From: Bacteroidales bacterium | GTDB taxonomy: Bacteria; Bacteroidota; Bacteroidia; Bacteroidales; P3 | NCBI GenBank assembly: GCA_017480185.1 | Contig: JAFVBC010000007.1 | Location: 1-40,633, forward strand | Length of the DNA: 40,633 nt | Direction: 5' to 3' | Part shown: positions 23,346-31,720 of the stretch, piece by piece | Numbering within the stretch: the stretch's first letter is position 1 | How the letters are laid out: each line of letters starts with the position of its first letter | The notes under the pieces: model-generated | Told to the model about the DNA's origin: nothing | Seen by the model: only the letters and a program-made list of their open reading frames with translations | The model's database searches: none | Made by a program: the position numbers and the translations under genes

Positions 23346-25652
23346 ATGGCAGTATTAAATATCGAAAAGTCTTTTTTGACGGAAAACAGAAGTGTACTTG
23401 ATTTTCTGAGCCAACCTGGACAGGGATTATACATTCCATTATATCAAAGAGAATATAGTTGGGACAGTGATAACATAGAACAACTCCTTGAAGATTTAAC
23501 AGGTGGTGTGCGACGACTTGCATCCGGTGAATACACAACGAATACAGATAATAAAGAAATACGCTTTCTTGGAACTATTATCACTGTGATTGAAGCTAAT
23601 CGTAACAATATTTATCCTCGTGACCCACAAGCAATACCATCAAAAATAGAGAAACTTATTGATGGTCAGCAGCGTGTTTCCACAATAGCACTGATGGCAA
23701 CATTATTAACAAAACGCTTTTATGAAATAAAAAAGAAAGTAAAAGCCACGAATCCTATTTACAATGACGTTGATGAGATTTGTGACTATTGGACAAAAAA
23801 ACTATTGGCTATTTATAGTTTTGATTTAGGGAGAGGTACCCCACCAAGAAAGCCTAAAATAATAAGAGGCGCTAAAGACTATTGGACACGTGAGCATTCT
23901 ATAGATGATGCTTATAAGTCCGAATTGTCTAATTATTTGGCTCGGTTTATTGACGCGGAATTGTGTGAAGGACAGAAATCTTATCCAGTTCTCTCAAAAG
24001 AAAAATTTGGTAATTCTTTTTTATACCAGAACAGCAGAGATATAGAAAAATGGTTAAAGAGAGTTACCCCAGATTGTGAGGAAGATGTTTTTGCTTCTCC
24101 CATTAACATTATTGAGAATATATCCCAAGAATTCCTTTGGGATTACGGGAGAGACTCTCTAGTCAACTTAGTAAAGCAGCAAGATTATTCGAGAAGCAAT
24201 ACTGACTCATACATTTTGAGTGAACTAGTTCAGTTAGCAGCCATTTGCCATTATCTGCTTGATAGATGCTGTTTTACTATTATACAACCCACCGATGACG
24301 ATTGGGCGTTTGATATGTTCCAGTCACTAAATGCAACAGGAACTCCATTAACTGCAATAGAAACTTTCAAGCCTACAATAGTTAATACGGTAAATGATGA
24401 ACTAGAACATCAATTCAAAGATTCTCCAAGTGATATTTATTTCAAAAAGTTAGAGATCTTTTTGTCAGAAACAGCTACCGCACAACAGAAGAACAAACGA
24501 ACGAATGATTATATAACTTCATTCTTTGTTGCTCTTGATGGAAGCACAGTCTCAACGCATTTCAGTTATCAAAGAAAGATACTGAATAAAGCCTATACAG
24601 ACTTAACTTCATTTGAGGAAAAAGAGTACTTTGTTAAACGAATGGGTAATTATGCAGAGTTCTATAGGAACTGGCTAAAATATGATGGGAAAGAGGATGC
24701 AATATTCCCTGCCATTAATTCTTCACATGAGGCAGATTTGGCATCAATGCTTATAAAGTTTTTAATTGCATCCAATCATAAAATGGCCATAACTGTGCTT
24801 GGTAGAATGTATTATTCAGTTATTGAGCAAACACCCAATTCAGTAGATTCTTTCATAAGCATTGTGAAGGCCATAGCTGCATATTATTTCTTGTGGCGTT
24901 CTGCCTATTCAAATTCTGGATTAGATTCTACATATCGTGATTTTTTTAAAAAAAATAAGAAAAATGAACAGTTCTCGGCGGAAATTGTCTGTAGACATTT
25001 GAAAGAAGTCCTGAAGGATAAGAAAATAGATACTTTAGATTCTTGGAAAAGCAAGGCAAAGAACTATTTGAAATATGATTCTGCGACGGGAGCGACAACA
25101 GGGAGAGACGTTTTACGTTTAGCTATATTAATTGCAGCTCATGATACAATTCCAGACAAGGAGAACAGAGGGATGATTAAAGAGGGAAGAGAGAACATAT
25201 CGAAATATTTATGTTTGGAAAAATGGATTTCTCCGGACTTGAAGACAATAGAACATGTCGCTCCTCAATCCAAAAATGATGGGCAATGGGAAGATGCTTT
25301 GTATGATCCTCACTTTGAACCATATCAGTCTCTTGGTAATTTAACTCTTCTTCCGCAATCATTGAACTCATCCGCGGGCAATAAAGAATGGAGAGAAAAG
25401 CTGCTCTATTATCAATGCGTAGCAGAAAAGGATCCTGAGAAGATAGAAAACATAGAGAAAACAGCTTCTGACATGGGCATTGAGTTGAATACAAATACAA
25501 TCAATCTCTTAAAAGAATCACATTTCAACGAACATTTGTCATCAATTTCATCAATGTCTGCAGATGACGTATGGAATAGGGAATTGGTTGATAAAAGGAC
25601 GGATATTATGCTTGATATTATTTGGAATAGGGTTTCCAAATGGATATTTTAG
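23346..25652 (+). CDS. DUF262/DUF1524 (GmrSD-like) nuclease, SspE-like
   Basis: A 768-aa two-domain protein. The N-terminal DUF262 domain has YIPLYQREYSWDSDNIEQL (29-47) and the ParB-like nucleotide-binding motif IDGQQRVST (105-113). The C-terminal DUF1524 domain has the His-Me nuclease motif IEHVAPQS (His637) and LGNLTLLPQSLNSSAGNKEW (Asn674 to about 682). SspE, GmrSD and BrxU share this layout; SspE senses phosphorothioate and nicks phage DNA. It is the last gene of the operon, where a restriction effector would be expected. It is AT-richer than the preceding gene, which hints at a separate origin. Whether it reads phosphorothioate or another modification cannot be told here. Confidence 0.85.
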   Translation: MAVLNIEKSFLTENRSVLDFLSQPGQGLYIPLYQREYSWDSDNIEQLLEDLTGGVRRLASGEYTTNTDNKEIRFLGTIITVIEANRNNIYPRDPQAIPSKIEKLIDGQQRVSTIALMATLLTKRFYEIKKKVKATNPIYNDVDEICDYWTKKLLAIYSFDLGRGTPPRKPKIIRGAKDYWTREHSIDDAYKSELSNYLARFIDAELCEGQKSYPVLSKEKFGNSFLYQNSRDIEKWLKRVTPDCEEDVFASPINIIENISQEFLWDYGRDSLVNLVKQQDYSRSNTDSYILSELVQLAAICHYLLDRCCFTIIQPTDDDWAFDMFQSLNATGTPLTAIETFKPTIVNTVNDELEHQFKDSPSDIYFKKLEIFLSETATAQQKNKRTNDYITSFFVALDGSTVSTHFSYQRKILNKAYTDLTSFEEKEYFVKRMGNYAEFYRNWLKYDGKEDAIFPAINSSHEADLASMLIKFLIASNHKMAITVLGRMYYSVIEQTPNSVDSFISIVKAIAAYYFLWRSAYSNSGLDSTYRDFFKKNKKNEQFSAEIVCRHLKEVLKDKKIDTLDSWKSKAKNYLKYDSATGATTGRDVLRLAILIAAHDTIPDKENRGMIKEGRENISKYLCLEKWISPDLKTIEHVAPQSKNDGQWEDALYDPHFEPYQSLGNLTLLPQSLNSSAGNKEWREKLLYYQCVAEKDPEKIENIEKTASDMGIELNTNTINLLKESHFNEHLSSISSMSADDVWNRELVDKRTDIMLDIIWNRVSKWIF

Positions 25653-26176
25653 GATGAGATATGGCCAACGGACGGAGAAACAAGGTAAAAGCGAATTCAG
25701 ATGTTATCCCCTACGCAAAGTGGATAACTTCCGGACACAACATTGTTATCCATTATGCCACAGGGTTAACATCTCGTACGGAATGCGTTTACCACTACCA
25801 TAAAAGGATATCGTCCGAGGTATGAATAAGGAATAAACAGCGAGAATTATGGCATATGACAAAAAGGAAAGGCTCCAAAGGGGAAAGACCGAGAGGATGG
25901 CGACCATAAATTCAGGCGTGGACGCGATTTAGTCTATGTGAGTTCAATAGCGGGCCGCAGTTCAAATTCGACGACCTTTACATCACGCCGTTTACCGGAC
26001 AGCGTCGCTATTTGATATTACACCTGTTGGCATTGATTTTTCCAATGTATATGCTCATGGAAAGAATTTCAGTATTCTATGCTTGTATTAAAACATGGGT
26101 GATATAGAGGAAATACACTATGTTTTGCTAGGGATTTGCATTATAAATTATATTCTGATTAACAAACGTACAAGAT
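25653..26176 (+). pseudogene. Region of short decayed reading frames between sspE-like and AlbA_2 genes
   Basis: A 54-codon frame starts 8 bp after the nuclease stop (25661-25825) with MANGRRNKVKANSDVIPYAK and reads like coding sequence but matches nothing I know. A second short frame starts near 25849 (MAYDKKERLQRGKTERM). Near 25941 another frame reads FNSGPQFKFDDLYITPFTGQ. None is long enough for a known domain, and frames change along the stretch, which looks like a degraded gene or genes. The first 54-aa frame could instead be a real small protein of the defence operon. Confidence 0.35.
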
Positions 26177-27652
26177 ATGACAATAGAAGATATTAAGCAA
26201 TTGATAGTCGATGATGAACACCGCACTCTCGAACTGAAAAAGACGACAGGTGAATTGAAGGATGGTATGCAGTCTGCTTGTGCCTTTCTTAATACAGAGG
26301 GCGGCTGGTTGATATTTGGCATTGCACCTACATCGCTGAAGATAGTTGGGCAAATGGTGACCGATAACACACAACGGGAGTTGGCACAAGCATTATCAGG
26401 TATGGAACCTGCTATAGATGTTAGAGCACAATACATAGAAGTTCCAGATACTGATGGCAAGCAAGTGATTGCCCTGCATTTTGACAGTTGGGAAGATGGT
26501 CAGATTCCTTACACTTATCAAGGTCGTCCATATATTCGTATGGAGAGTACAACACGGTTAATGCCTCGTGAGATTTATGATGAGCGTTTGCGTAGTAGTA
26601 ACCCTAATAAGTTTGCTTGGGAGGCGCAAGTAGCCGATGGTATTACTATTGCTGACCTAAGCGAGGATCGTATCCGTAACGCTGTGCGTGGTGGCATAGC
26701 AGGAGGCCGCATTAATGCATCTGCCGAGAATGATGGTATGGAATCTTTATTGGATAAATTCAAGTTATTGAAAAATGGTAAGATTACTAATGCTGCAGTT
26801 GTATTGTTCGGCAAAACCCTCTACGATTATCCACAGTTGATGCTGCGAATGGCATACTTTCGTGGTAAGGATAAACTGGTGTTTATTGACAACAAGCAAG
26901 CTGAGGGAAACTTCTACGATCTGCTTGATGCTGGCATTGCGTTTTGTTTCCGTCATCTTAGCCTGAGCGGTGAGGTGAAAGGTCTGTTACGTGAGGAGCA
27001 TTTAGAAATTCCTATAGAAGCCCTTCGTGAGGCTCTGACCAATGCCCTTTGCCATCGTCGATATGATGATCCACGGGCTACAGTGTCGTTGGCAATCTTT
27101 GATGACCGACTAGAGATAACCAATCCAGGACGTTTGCCTGTACCACTGACTCCTGAGACCATCAAGGAGTCTCATGGCTCTTACCCCTATAATTTAAGAA
27201 TAGCACAAGTGCTATATCTTTCGACTCATCTTGAAAGATGGGGTACAGGTGTGAGCCGTATGGTTGAGCTATGCCGTGAGCAAGGGGTGCCAGAGCCCGA
27301 ATATATGACTGATGGTCATGAGGTGAAGATTATTTTCAAAAAGAAATACCAATATAATTCTGACGAGGCCAAAAATGTAAATAACGACAGTGATGGCGGT
27401 AATTCTGGCGGTAGTGGTGGTAGTTTGGCGGTAGTGCAACTGTCAGATTTACAAATAAAGATATGTGAGTTGATAAAAAATGACTCACGCATTACTGTTG
27501 CACAAATGGCGGTAGCCTTGGCAGTAGCTAAACGCACATTGGAACGTAATCTCGCTGACTTGCAGAAAAAGGGTATTATCAGCCGTACTGGTAATACAAG
27601 TGCAGGTAGATGGATGTTATTGAAAGAAAGCAAGCAATTGAAGAGACTGTGA
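26177..27652 (+). CDS. AlbA_2 (Schlafen-like) ATP-binding transcriptional regulator
   Basis: A 491-aa protein. The N-terminal AlbA_2 domain (1-115) has RTLELKKTTGELKDGM, FLNTEGGWLIFGI and the strand IPYTYQGRPYIRMEST. It is followed by a HATPase_c_4 domain with IEALREALTNALCHRRYDDP (N box region) and GTGVSRMVELCREQG. The C terminus is a winged helix (LSDLQIKICELIKNDSRITV, then VAKRTLERNLADLQKKGI). A flexible Gly/Ser/Asn linker (DGGNSGGSGGS) joins the last two parts. Such proteins are usually annotated as ATP-dependent DNA helicase-related or putative transcriptional regulators and are common in mobile or defence regions. No helicase domain is present. Confidence 0.88.
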   Translation: MTIEDIKQLIVDDEHRTLELKKTTGELKDGMQSACAFLNTEGGWLIFGIAPTSLKIVGQMVTDNTQRELAQALSGMEPAIDVRAQYIEVPDTDGKQVIALHFDSWEDGQIPYTYQGRPYIRMESTTRLMPREIYDERLRSSNPNKFAWEAQVADGITIADLSEDRIRNAVRGGIAGGRINASAENDGMESLLDKFKLLKNGKITNAAVVLFGKTLYDYPQLMLRMAYFRGKDKLVFIDNKQAEGNFYDLLDAGIAFCFRHLSLSGEVKGLLREEHLEIPIEALREALTNALCHRRYDDPRATVSLAIFDDRLEITNPGRLPVPLTPETIKESHGSYPYNLRIAQVLYLSTHLERWGTGVSRMVELCREQGVPEPEYMTDGHEVKIIFKKKYQYNSDEAKNVNNDSDGGNSGGSGGSLAVVQLSDLQIKICELIKNDSRITVAQMAVALAVAKRTLERNLADLQKKGIISRTGNTSAGRWMLLKESKQLKRL

Positions 27653-28400
27653 CCTTAGGTCAAAGTAATAATAATGTGCTATTATAGGCATAATGTATGT
27701 AACTGGAGGCATGTTTTTATAGAAGAGTGGCTTTTAAAAGTGCAGATAAATAAAGGGATTTTCAGTTGTGAATAGTATGTAAACCACATGTAACTGAGAG
27801 AGGGGAAATGTTATTGACTACGGCACTTATGTTTGGTGGGAAGGCGAACAAAATATGTAAAGGGACGCAAATAGTCCAAAGAAAGTATGGGCATTTGCGG
27901 ATTCTTTTGTACATTTGAGACCAATATTCCTATACTTTTTTATAAAAAGTATAGGAATATGTAGTTTATCTCGTTTCCAAATTGTTACTAGTCTTATTTC
28001 GTCTTGTAGGAGACACGTTGATTTTCAAAATAATTTAAGAATAGTATAGCTTTCAAATGTAATAATGAACTTAATGGTATGCAATCAATCTTCTTGATAA
28101 AACACTGGTCTGTCAGAGGGGGAAATTCTACAATCTTTCCAGTGAGGTTATTATTTGTGGTAACTAACAGGCGAATACCTGCTGTATTGGACCAGACGTA
28201 AGACGGAATTAGGCAAATCTGCATATCATTATCTATAGTAGCCCCCAATCGGGCAATGTTGCAAAACAATGAACAAATCCGTATTGACAGTAATATCACT
28301 TTGATTTTTTACCTCATGTGGGCCAAGATTCGCCATACTTCCAGCAAATGATGGAAAGCATAAAACCACATGACAACACATAAGTTAACCTCAGAAGTCA
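27653..28400. other. Intergenic region with an AT-rich hairpin and no clear gene
   Basis: No reading frame is convincing on the plus strand. On the minus strand 27994-28299 is open for 101 codons and contains a stretch (MQICLIPSYVWSNTAGIRLL) that looks protein-like, but I do not recognise it; it may be the relic of a lost gene. The hairpin at 27924-27960 is listed separately. Confidence 0.35.
27924..27960. repeat. Perfect 17-bp inverted repeat with 3-bp loop
   Basis: ATATTCCTATACTTTTT and its exact complement flank TAT. The stem is AT-rich and no T-run follows outside it, so it is not a classical terminator. It could be a transposon end, a protein-binding site or part of a small RNA. Confidence 0.7.
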
Positions 28401-28426
28401 GTGGTAAGTACTCAGTTCATATGTGA

Positions 28427-28809
28427 ATGGAGGGCTGTGTCTGTTATGTTGTGGTAAAAATCAATGGGGGGGGGATATGGAGGCCATTTTTGATACAGTG
28501 GCATCATGATGTTGTAATCTCCACAGTAGAGGTGATATTTCTGCTGAAACAAGGCAAACTAACCGAATATGATATTCTTGGCACTTTGTATTATCGAGTA
28601 GCCAATGGCAGTATATCATCTGGCACAGTTGTTAATTCACGTTCCGTTCAAATAGGAACAAAGACACATTCTAATGTACGAGCAGCCGTTGTGGATAATA
28701 TGGATGCACCACTGTTTCTTAGTTAGTTGGCATTAGACAGATTTTCGTCAGTATATATTGACTACAAGCACAATGTGACAAATATTGAGTATATAATGAT
28801 GGAGAATTG
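28427..28809 (+). pseudogene. Decayed retropepsin-like aspartic protease
   Basis: The conserved C-terminal half of a clan AA aspartic protease is readable: TVEVIFLLKQGKLTEYDILG, then YYRVANGSISSGTVVNSRSV and VRAAVVDNMDAPLFL. The expected catalytic motif IFDTGAS is present but in another frame and with Gly changed to Val (IFDTVAS, around 28495), and one extra T before GATGTTGTAATC shifts the frame back. A run of nine G (28466-28474) precedes it. TAG at 28724-28726 interrupts the LGQ motif, after which the family ending continues (LDRFSSVYIDYKHNV, to TGA at 28807-28809). At least two frame changes and one stop mean it is not functional. Confidence 0.75.
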
Positions 28810-28893
28810 AGCTATGAATAATAGCAATGTTTTGTATTGTTAATACGTACAGCCACTTGGTTATCTGCTAATTATACTTTTGTTCAAAAAAAG

Positions 28894-28926
28894 TTTGGTT
28901 GAACTGAAAAAAACGGTGTATCTTTG
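28894..28926 (+). promoter_or_regulatory. Promoter of tRNA-Glu
   Basis: TTTG at 28894-28897 and TATCTTTG at 28919-28926 are exact matches to the Bacteroidetes -33 and -7 elements, 21 bp apart. The start would be about 33 nt before the mature tRNA. Confidence 0.8.
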
Positions 28927-28966
28927 CACCGCGTTTCGGGATTGTGAACGTGTCTTGAAGAGAACT

Positions 28967-29040
28967 GCCGCATTCGTCTAGTGGTCCAGGACATCTGCCT
29001 CTCACGCAGAAGATCACGAGTTCGACTCTCGTATGCGGTA
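28967..29040 (+). tRNA. tRNA-Glu(CTC)
   Basis: A 74-nt cloverleaf. The acceptor arms GCCGCAT and ATGCGGT pair with one G-U, and the discriminator is A. The anticodon stem TCTGC/GCAGA encloses the loop CTCTCAC, giving anticodon CTC, which reads GAG. The T arm is CACGAGTTCGACTCTCGT-like. The D arm (TTCGTCTAGTGGTCCAGGAC) closely resembles bacterial tRNA-Glu. CCA is not encoded. Confidence 0.95.
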
Positions 29041-29049
29041 CATGGACGT

Positions 29050-29083
29050 AAAAAGCCTGCTCTGTTGAATGAGTGGGCTTTTT
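29050..29083 (+). terminator. Terminator after tRNA-Glu
   Basis: Arms AAAAAGCC (29050-29057) and GGCTTTTT (29076-29083) form a stem ending in a T-run, 10 bp past the tRNA. Confidence 0.75.
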
Positions 29084-29174
29084 AAGTGTTAAATATCCCC
29101 GGTGGCACACTTTTTTACCTTGAGGTACGTTATGTATCTGTTTTATTGATTATCCAACTATTATTACATGTGTT

Positions 29175-30527
29175 ATGAAACAATACATTGAAGCCAACAA
29201 GGATCGTTTTCTTGACGAATTGTTTTCGCTTATTAGAATTCCATCAATAAGTTCTGAACAAGAGCACAAACCAGATATGGTGCGTTGCGCTGAAAGGTGG
29301 AAAGAGTTGCTGATTGCTGCTGGTGTTGATCGTGCCGAGGTGATGCCCACGGATGGTAATCCCGTGGTGTTTGCCGAAAAGAGGATAGACGATGCAAAAC
29401 CCACAGTGTTGGTTTATGGCCATTATGATGTGATGCCAGTCGCTCCGATTGAATTGTGGCGTACCGAACCGTTTGAGCCAGTGGTGAAAGATGGTCGTAT
29501 ATGGGCGCGTGGTGCCGACGATGATAAGGGGCAGAGTTTTATGCATGCCAAGGCCTTTGAGTGGATGGTGCGCACGGGTAACCTGCCGTGCAACGTCAAG
29601 TTTATGCTTGAGGGTGAAGAGGAGATCGGCAGTGGCTCGCTTTATGGCTTTTGTGAGCAACACAAGGAGTTGCTCAAGGCCGACGTGATATTGGTGAGCG
29701 ACACGTCGATGATTGCTCCCGATGTGCCAAGCATTACCAGTGGGTTGCGTGGCTTGTGCTATTGGGAGGTTGAGGTTACAGGTGCTAACCATGATTTGCA
29801 CAGTGGCATTTTTGGTGGTGCGGTGGCCAATCCCATCAATGTACTGTGTCGTATGATTGCCGATTTGCACGATGCCGATGGTCATATCACCATACCTGGT
29901 TTTTATGACGATGTGTTGGTGCTTAGCGACGAGGAACGCGCGTTGATGGCACAAGCCCCTTTCGACGAGAGTGCTTACATGAAAGACCTTGGTGTGCGTG
30001 CTTTGAAAGGAGAGAAAGGCTACTCTACGAAAGAACGCACGGGCATACGTCCTTGTCTTGATGTGTGTGGCATTTGGGGGGGGCACACTGGTGAGGGGAC
30101 GAAGACTGTGTTGCCCTCGAAAGCATACGCAAAGATTAGTACCCGTTTGGTGGCTAATCAGGACTTTGAGAAGATAAGTCGGATGTTCAAAGAATATTTT
30201 GAGGGGGCGGCTCCCGACTATGTGAGTGTGAAGGTTACGCCTTGTCATGGTGGCGCAGCTTATGTTGCTCCACTCGAATTGAAAGCCTATAAGGCAGCCG
30301 AACGTGCCATGCAAGAGGTGTATGGCAAACGCCCAATTCCAACCCGCAGTGGTGGAAGTATTCCAATTGTGGCTGGTTTTGAAAAGATATTGGGCTTGAA
30401 GAGCATCTTGATGGGCTTTGGACTTGCCTCGGACGATATTCATGCCCCCAATGAGAACTATCCTTTGGAGCAGTTCTTACGTGGCATAGAAACGATACCT
30501 TTGTTCTACAAATACTTTGCCGAGTAG
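29175..30527 (+). CDS. M20 family dipeptidase
   Basis: A 450-aa cytosolic zinc peptidase of the M20 (CNDP/PepV-like) group. Metal ligands are visible: His83 and Asp85 in GHYDVMPV, Asp115/116 in GADDDKGQ, the catalytic Glu pair in LEGEEEIGSGS (146-156) and the C-terminal His in ASDDIHAPNENY. The dimerisation lid domain carries NHDLHSGIFGG. It cleaves dipeptides with broad specificity in this family. It stands alone between tRNA-Glu and a convergent glycosidase gene, with a strong shared terminator after it. Confidence 0.94.
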   Translation: MKQYIEANKDRFLDELFSLIRIPSISSEQEHKPDMVRCAERWKELLIAAGVDRAEVMPTDGNPVVFAEKRIDDAKPTVLVYGHYDVMPVAPIELWRTEPFEPVVKDGRIWARGADDDKGQSFMHAKAFEWMVRTGNLPCNVKFMLEGEEEIGSGSLYGFCEQHKELLKADVILVSDTSMIAPDVPSITSGLRGLCYWEVEVTGANHDLHSGIFGGAVANPINVLCRMIADLHDADGHITIPGFYDDVLVLSDEERALMAQAPFDESAYMKDLGVRALKGEKGYSTKERTGIRPCLDVCGIWGGHTGEGTKTVLPSKAYAKISTRLVANQDFEKISRMFKEYFEGAAPDYVSVKVTPCHGGAAYVAPLELKAYKAAERAMQEVYGKRPIPTRSGGSIPIVAGFEKILGLKSILMGFGLASDDIHAPNENYPLEQFLRGIETIPLFYKYFAE

Positions 30528-30544
30528 GGGTGAGGTGTTAGTGC

Positions 30545-30596
30545 AATTGGAGCAGGGGTGAGGTTGGCCATGGCCAATCTCACCCCTGCTCCAATT
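30545..30596. terminator. Bidirectional terminator between convergent genes
   Basis: Two 26-bp arms (AATTGGAGCAGGGGTGAGGT... and complement) match with a single G/A mismatch around TGGCCATGGCCA. It sits in the short gap between the M20 gene (+) and the GH43-type gene (-). Confidence 0.8.
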
Positions 30597-30611
30597 TAGG
30601 ATGTCTCGTTA

Positions 30612-31589
30612 TTAGGGCTTTACGGCAAGTGTATGCCCAAGGTCGTTGATTTCGAACAGCTGTGCACGTTCAGCTCCCGTGGGTGAGTTGGGTTGGTGAA
30701 AGACAATCATCAATCGGTCGTCGAATGTACGAAAAAGCATGCCGTGTCCGCCATCGCGCTCGAAAAGAGGTTGTGGCTGCTGCAGCCATGGACCAGTGAT
30801 GTGCCCTGTGGTAGATTCGGCAATGCCGATGGCATATTCGCCGTTTTTGAAACTTGACCACAGCATGAGTAATCGTCCAGTACGTGTGCGGTATAGGAAA
30901 CAACCGTCGGTTACGTAAAAGCGTGTTAGGGTGTCGTTACCTATGGTGCGGCCAGTGCTCCACGGTGCTGCCGATGCACAAAATAGCCTGATGCTATTGC
31001 CTTTAAGGTGCGAAAGGTCGTCGGACAAACGCTGTAGGTGCATTTCGCCGTCAATGCATTGCACCCACTCGTGGCAGTAGACCATGTATGGCACACCATC
31101 ATCGACCCACAATGTGCCATCCAAACACATCTTGTCTAACGGAGTGTGGGGTGATGTCCCAAAGGGAATGAACGGGCCTTCAGGACTGGATGAGTGGAAT
31201 ATTTGTGTACCTCGCATCACGTATGGTGGCCAACCAGGTTTACGTTGTTTCCATTCAATGTCGGAATTTATGGTTGCAAAAAGATAGTATTGCCCATGAT
31301 AGTAGTGCACCTCGGGTGCCCATACCGTGCCAGTAGCCCAGTTGCTGTCGGGGATAGAAAACACCTGAATGGGGCCTTGCCAGTCGTTGAGGTCGCGGCT
31401 ACGATAGGCAGCCACACCACCAACTGTTTGTCCGTCGCGTTGCACAGATGAGGATAGATAGAGATAGTAGTAACCACTCACCGAGTCGGGAAGTATGAAT
31501 GGATCTCTAATGGGCAAATCGGCAAGGCTTATGGCTTGCGAAAAACTGCATATAGCAAGTGCTGTAAGTAAGAACGTGATACTTTTCAT
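30612..31589 (-). CDS. Glycoside hydrolase family 43-type secreted protein
   Basis: A 325-aa protein with a Sec signal peptide (ITFLLTALAICSFSQA). The five-bladed propeller motifs of GH43 are seen: LPIRDPFIL with catalytic-base Asp29, TVWAPEVHYYHGQYYLF, LDGTLWVDDGVPYMVY with a candidate acidic catalytic residue, and DGGHGMLFRTFDDRLMIVFH. GH43 enzymes act on arabinan, xylan or related plant polysaccharides; the substrate here is unknown. No SusC/SusD pair lies nearby, so it is not part of a standard polysaccharide-utilisation locus. It would work in the periplasm. Confidence 0.88.
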   Translation of the reverse strand: MKSITFLLTALAICSFSQAISLADLPIRDPFILPDSVSGYYYLYLSSSVQRDGQTVGGVAAYRSRDLNDWQGPIQVFSIPDSNWATGTVWAPEVHYYHGQYYLFATINSDIEWKQRKPGWPPYVMRGTQIFHSSSPEGPFIPFGTSPHTPLDKMCLDGTLWVDDGVPYMVYCHEWVQCIDGEMHLQRLSDDLSHLKGNSIRLFCASAAPWSTGRTIGNDTLTRFYVTDGCFLYRTRTGRLLMLWSSFKNGEYAIGIAESTTGHITGPWLQQPQPLFERDGGHGMLFRTFDDRLMIVFHQPNSPTGAERAQLFEINDLGHTLAVKP

Positions 31590-31614
31590 AGCGGGATGAG
31601 GTATGGTTGTGATG

Positions 31615-31622
31615 CAAAGGTA
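31615..31622 (-). promoter_or_regulatory. -7 box of the GH43-type gene
   Basis: On the minus strand TACCTTTG matches TAnnTTTG exactly, 25 bp before the start codon. A weak -33 element (CTTG) lies about 20 bp upstream. Confidence 0.55.
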
Positions 31623-31720
31623 AGCAAATAAAAGAAAGAAACAAGCATTGGTGTAATAAAGCGTGCGAGAGAGCGTTATATGCTAAAATATGATTTGCGC
31701 TCACTTCAAAGGACAAAGAG

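Noticed and set aside
18147-25652. BREX system (BrxC-like ATPase with BrxP-like PAPS reductase)
   Set aside because: No pglZ, methyltransferase, brxA, brxB or brxL is present, while DUF4007 and a DUF262/DUF1524 nuclease in this order fit Ssp better.
28967-29040. tRNA-Glu as a proven attachment site
   Set aside because: I could not find an integrase gene or a second copy of the tRNA 3' end in the window.
29244-30443. 399-codon minus-strand frame opposite the M20 dipeptidase
   Set aside because: The dipeptidase has all catalytic motifs; the opposite frame has none.
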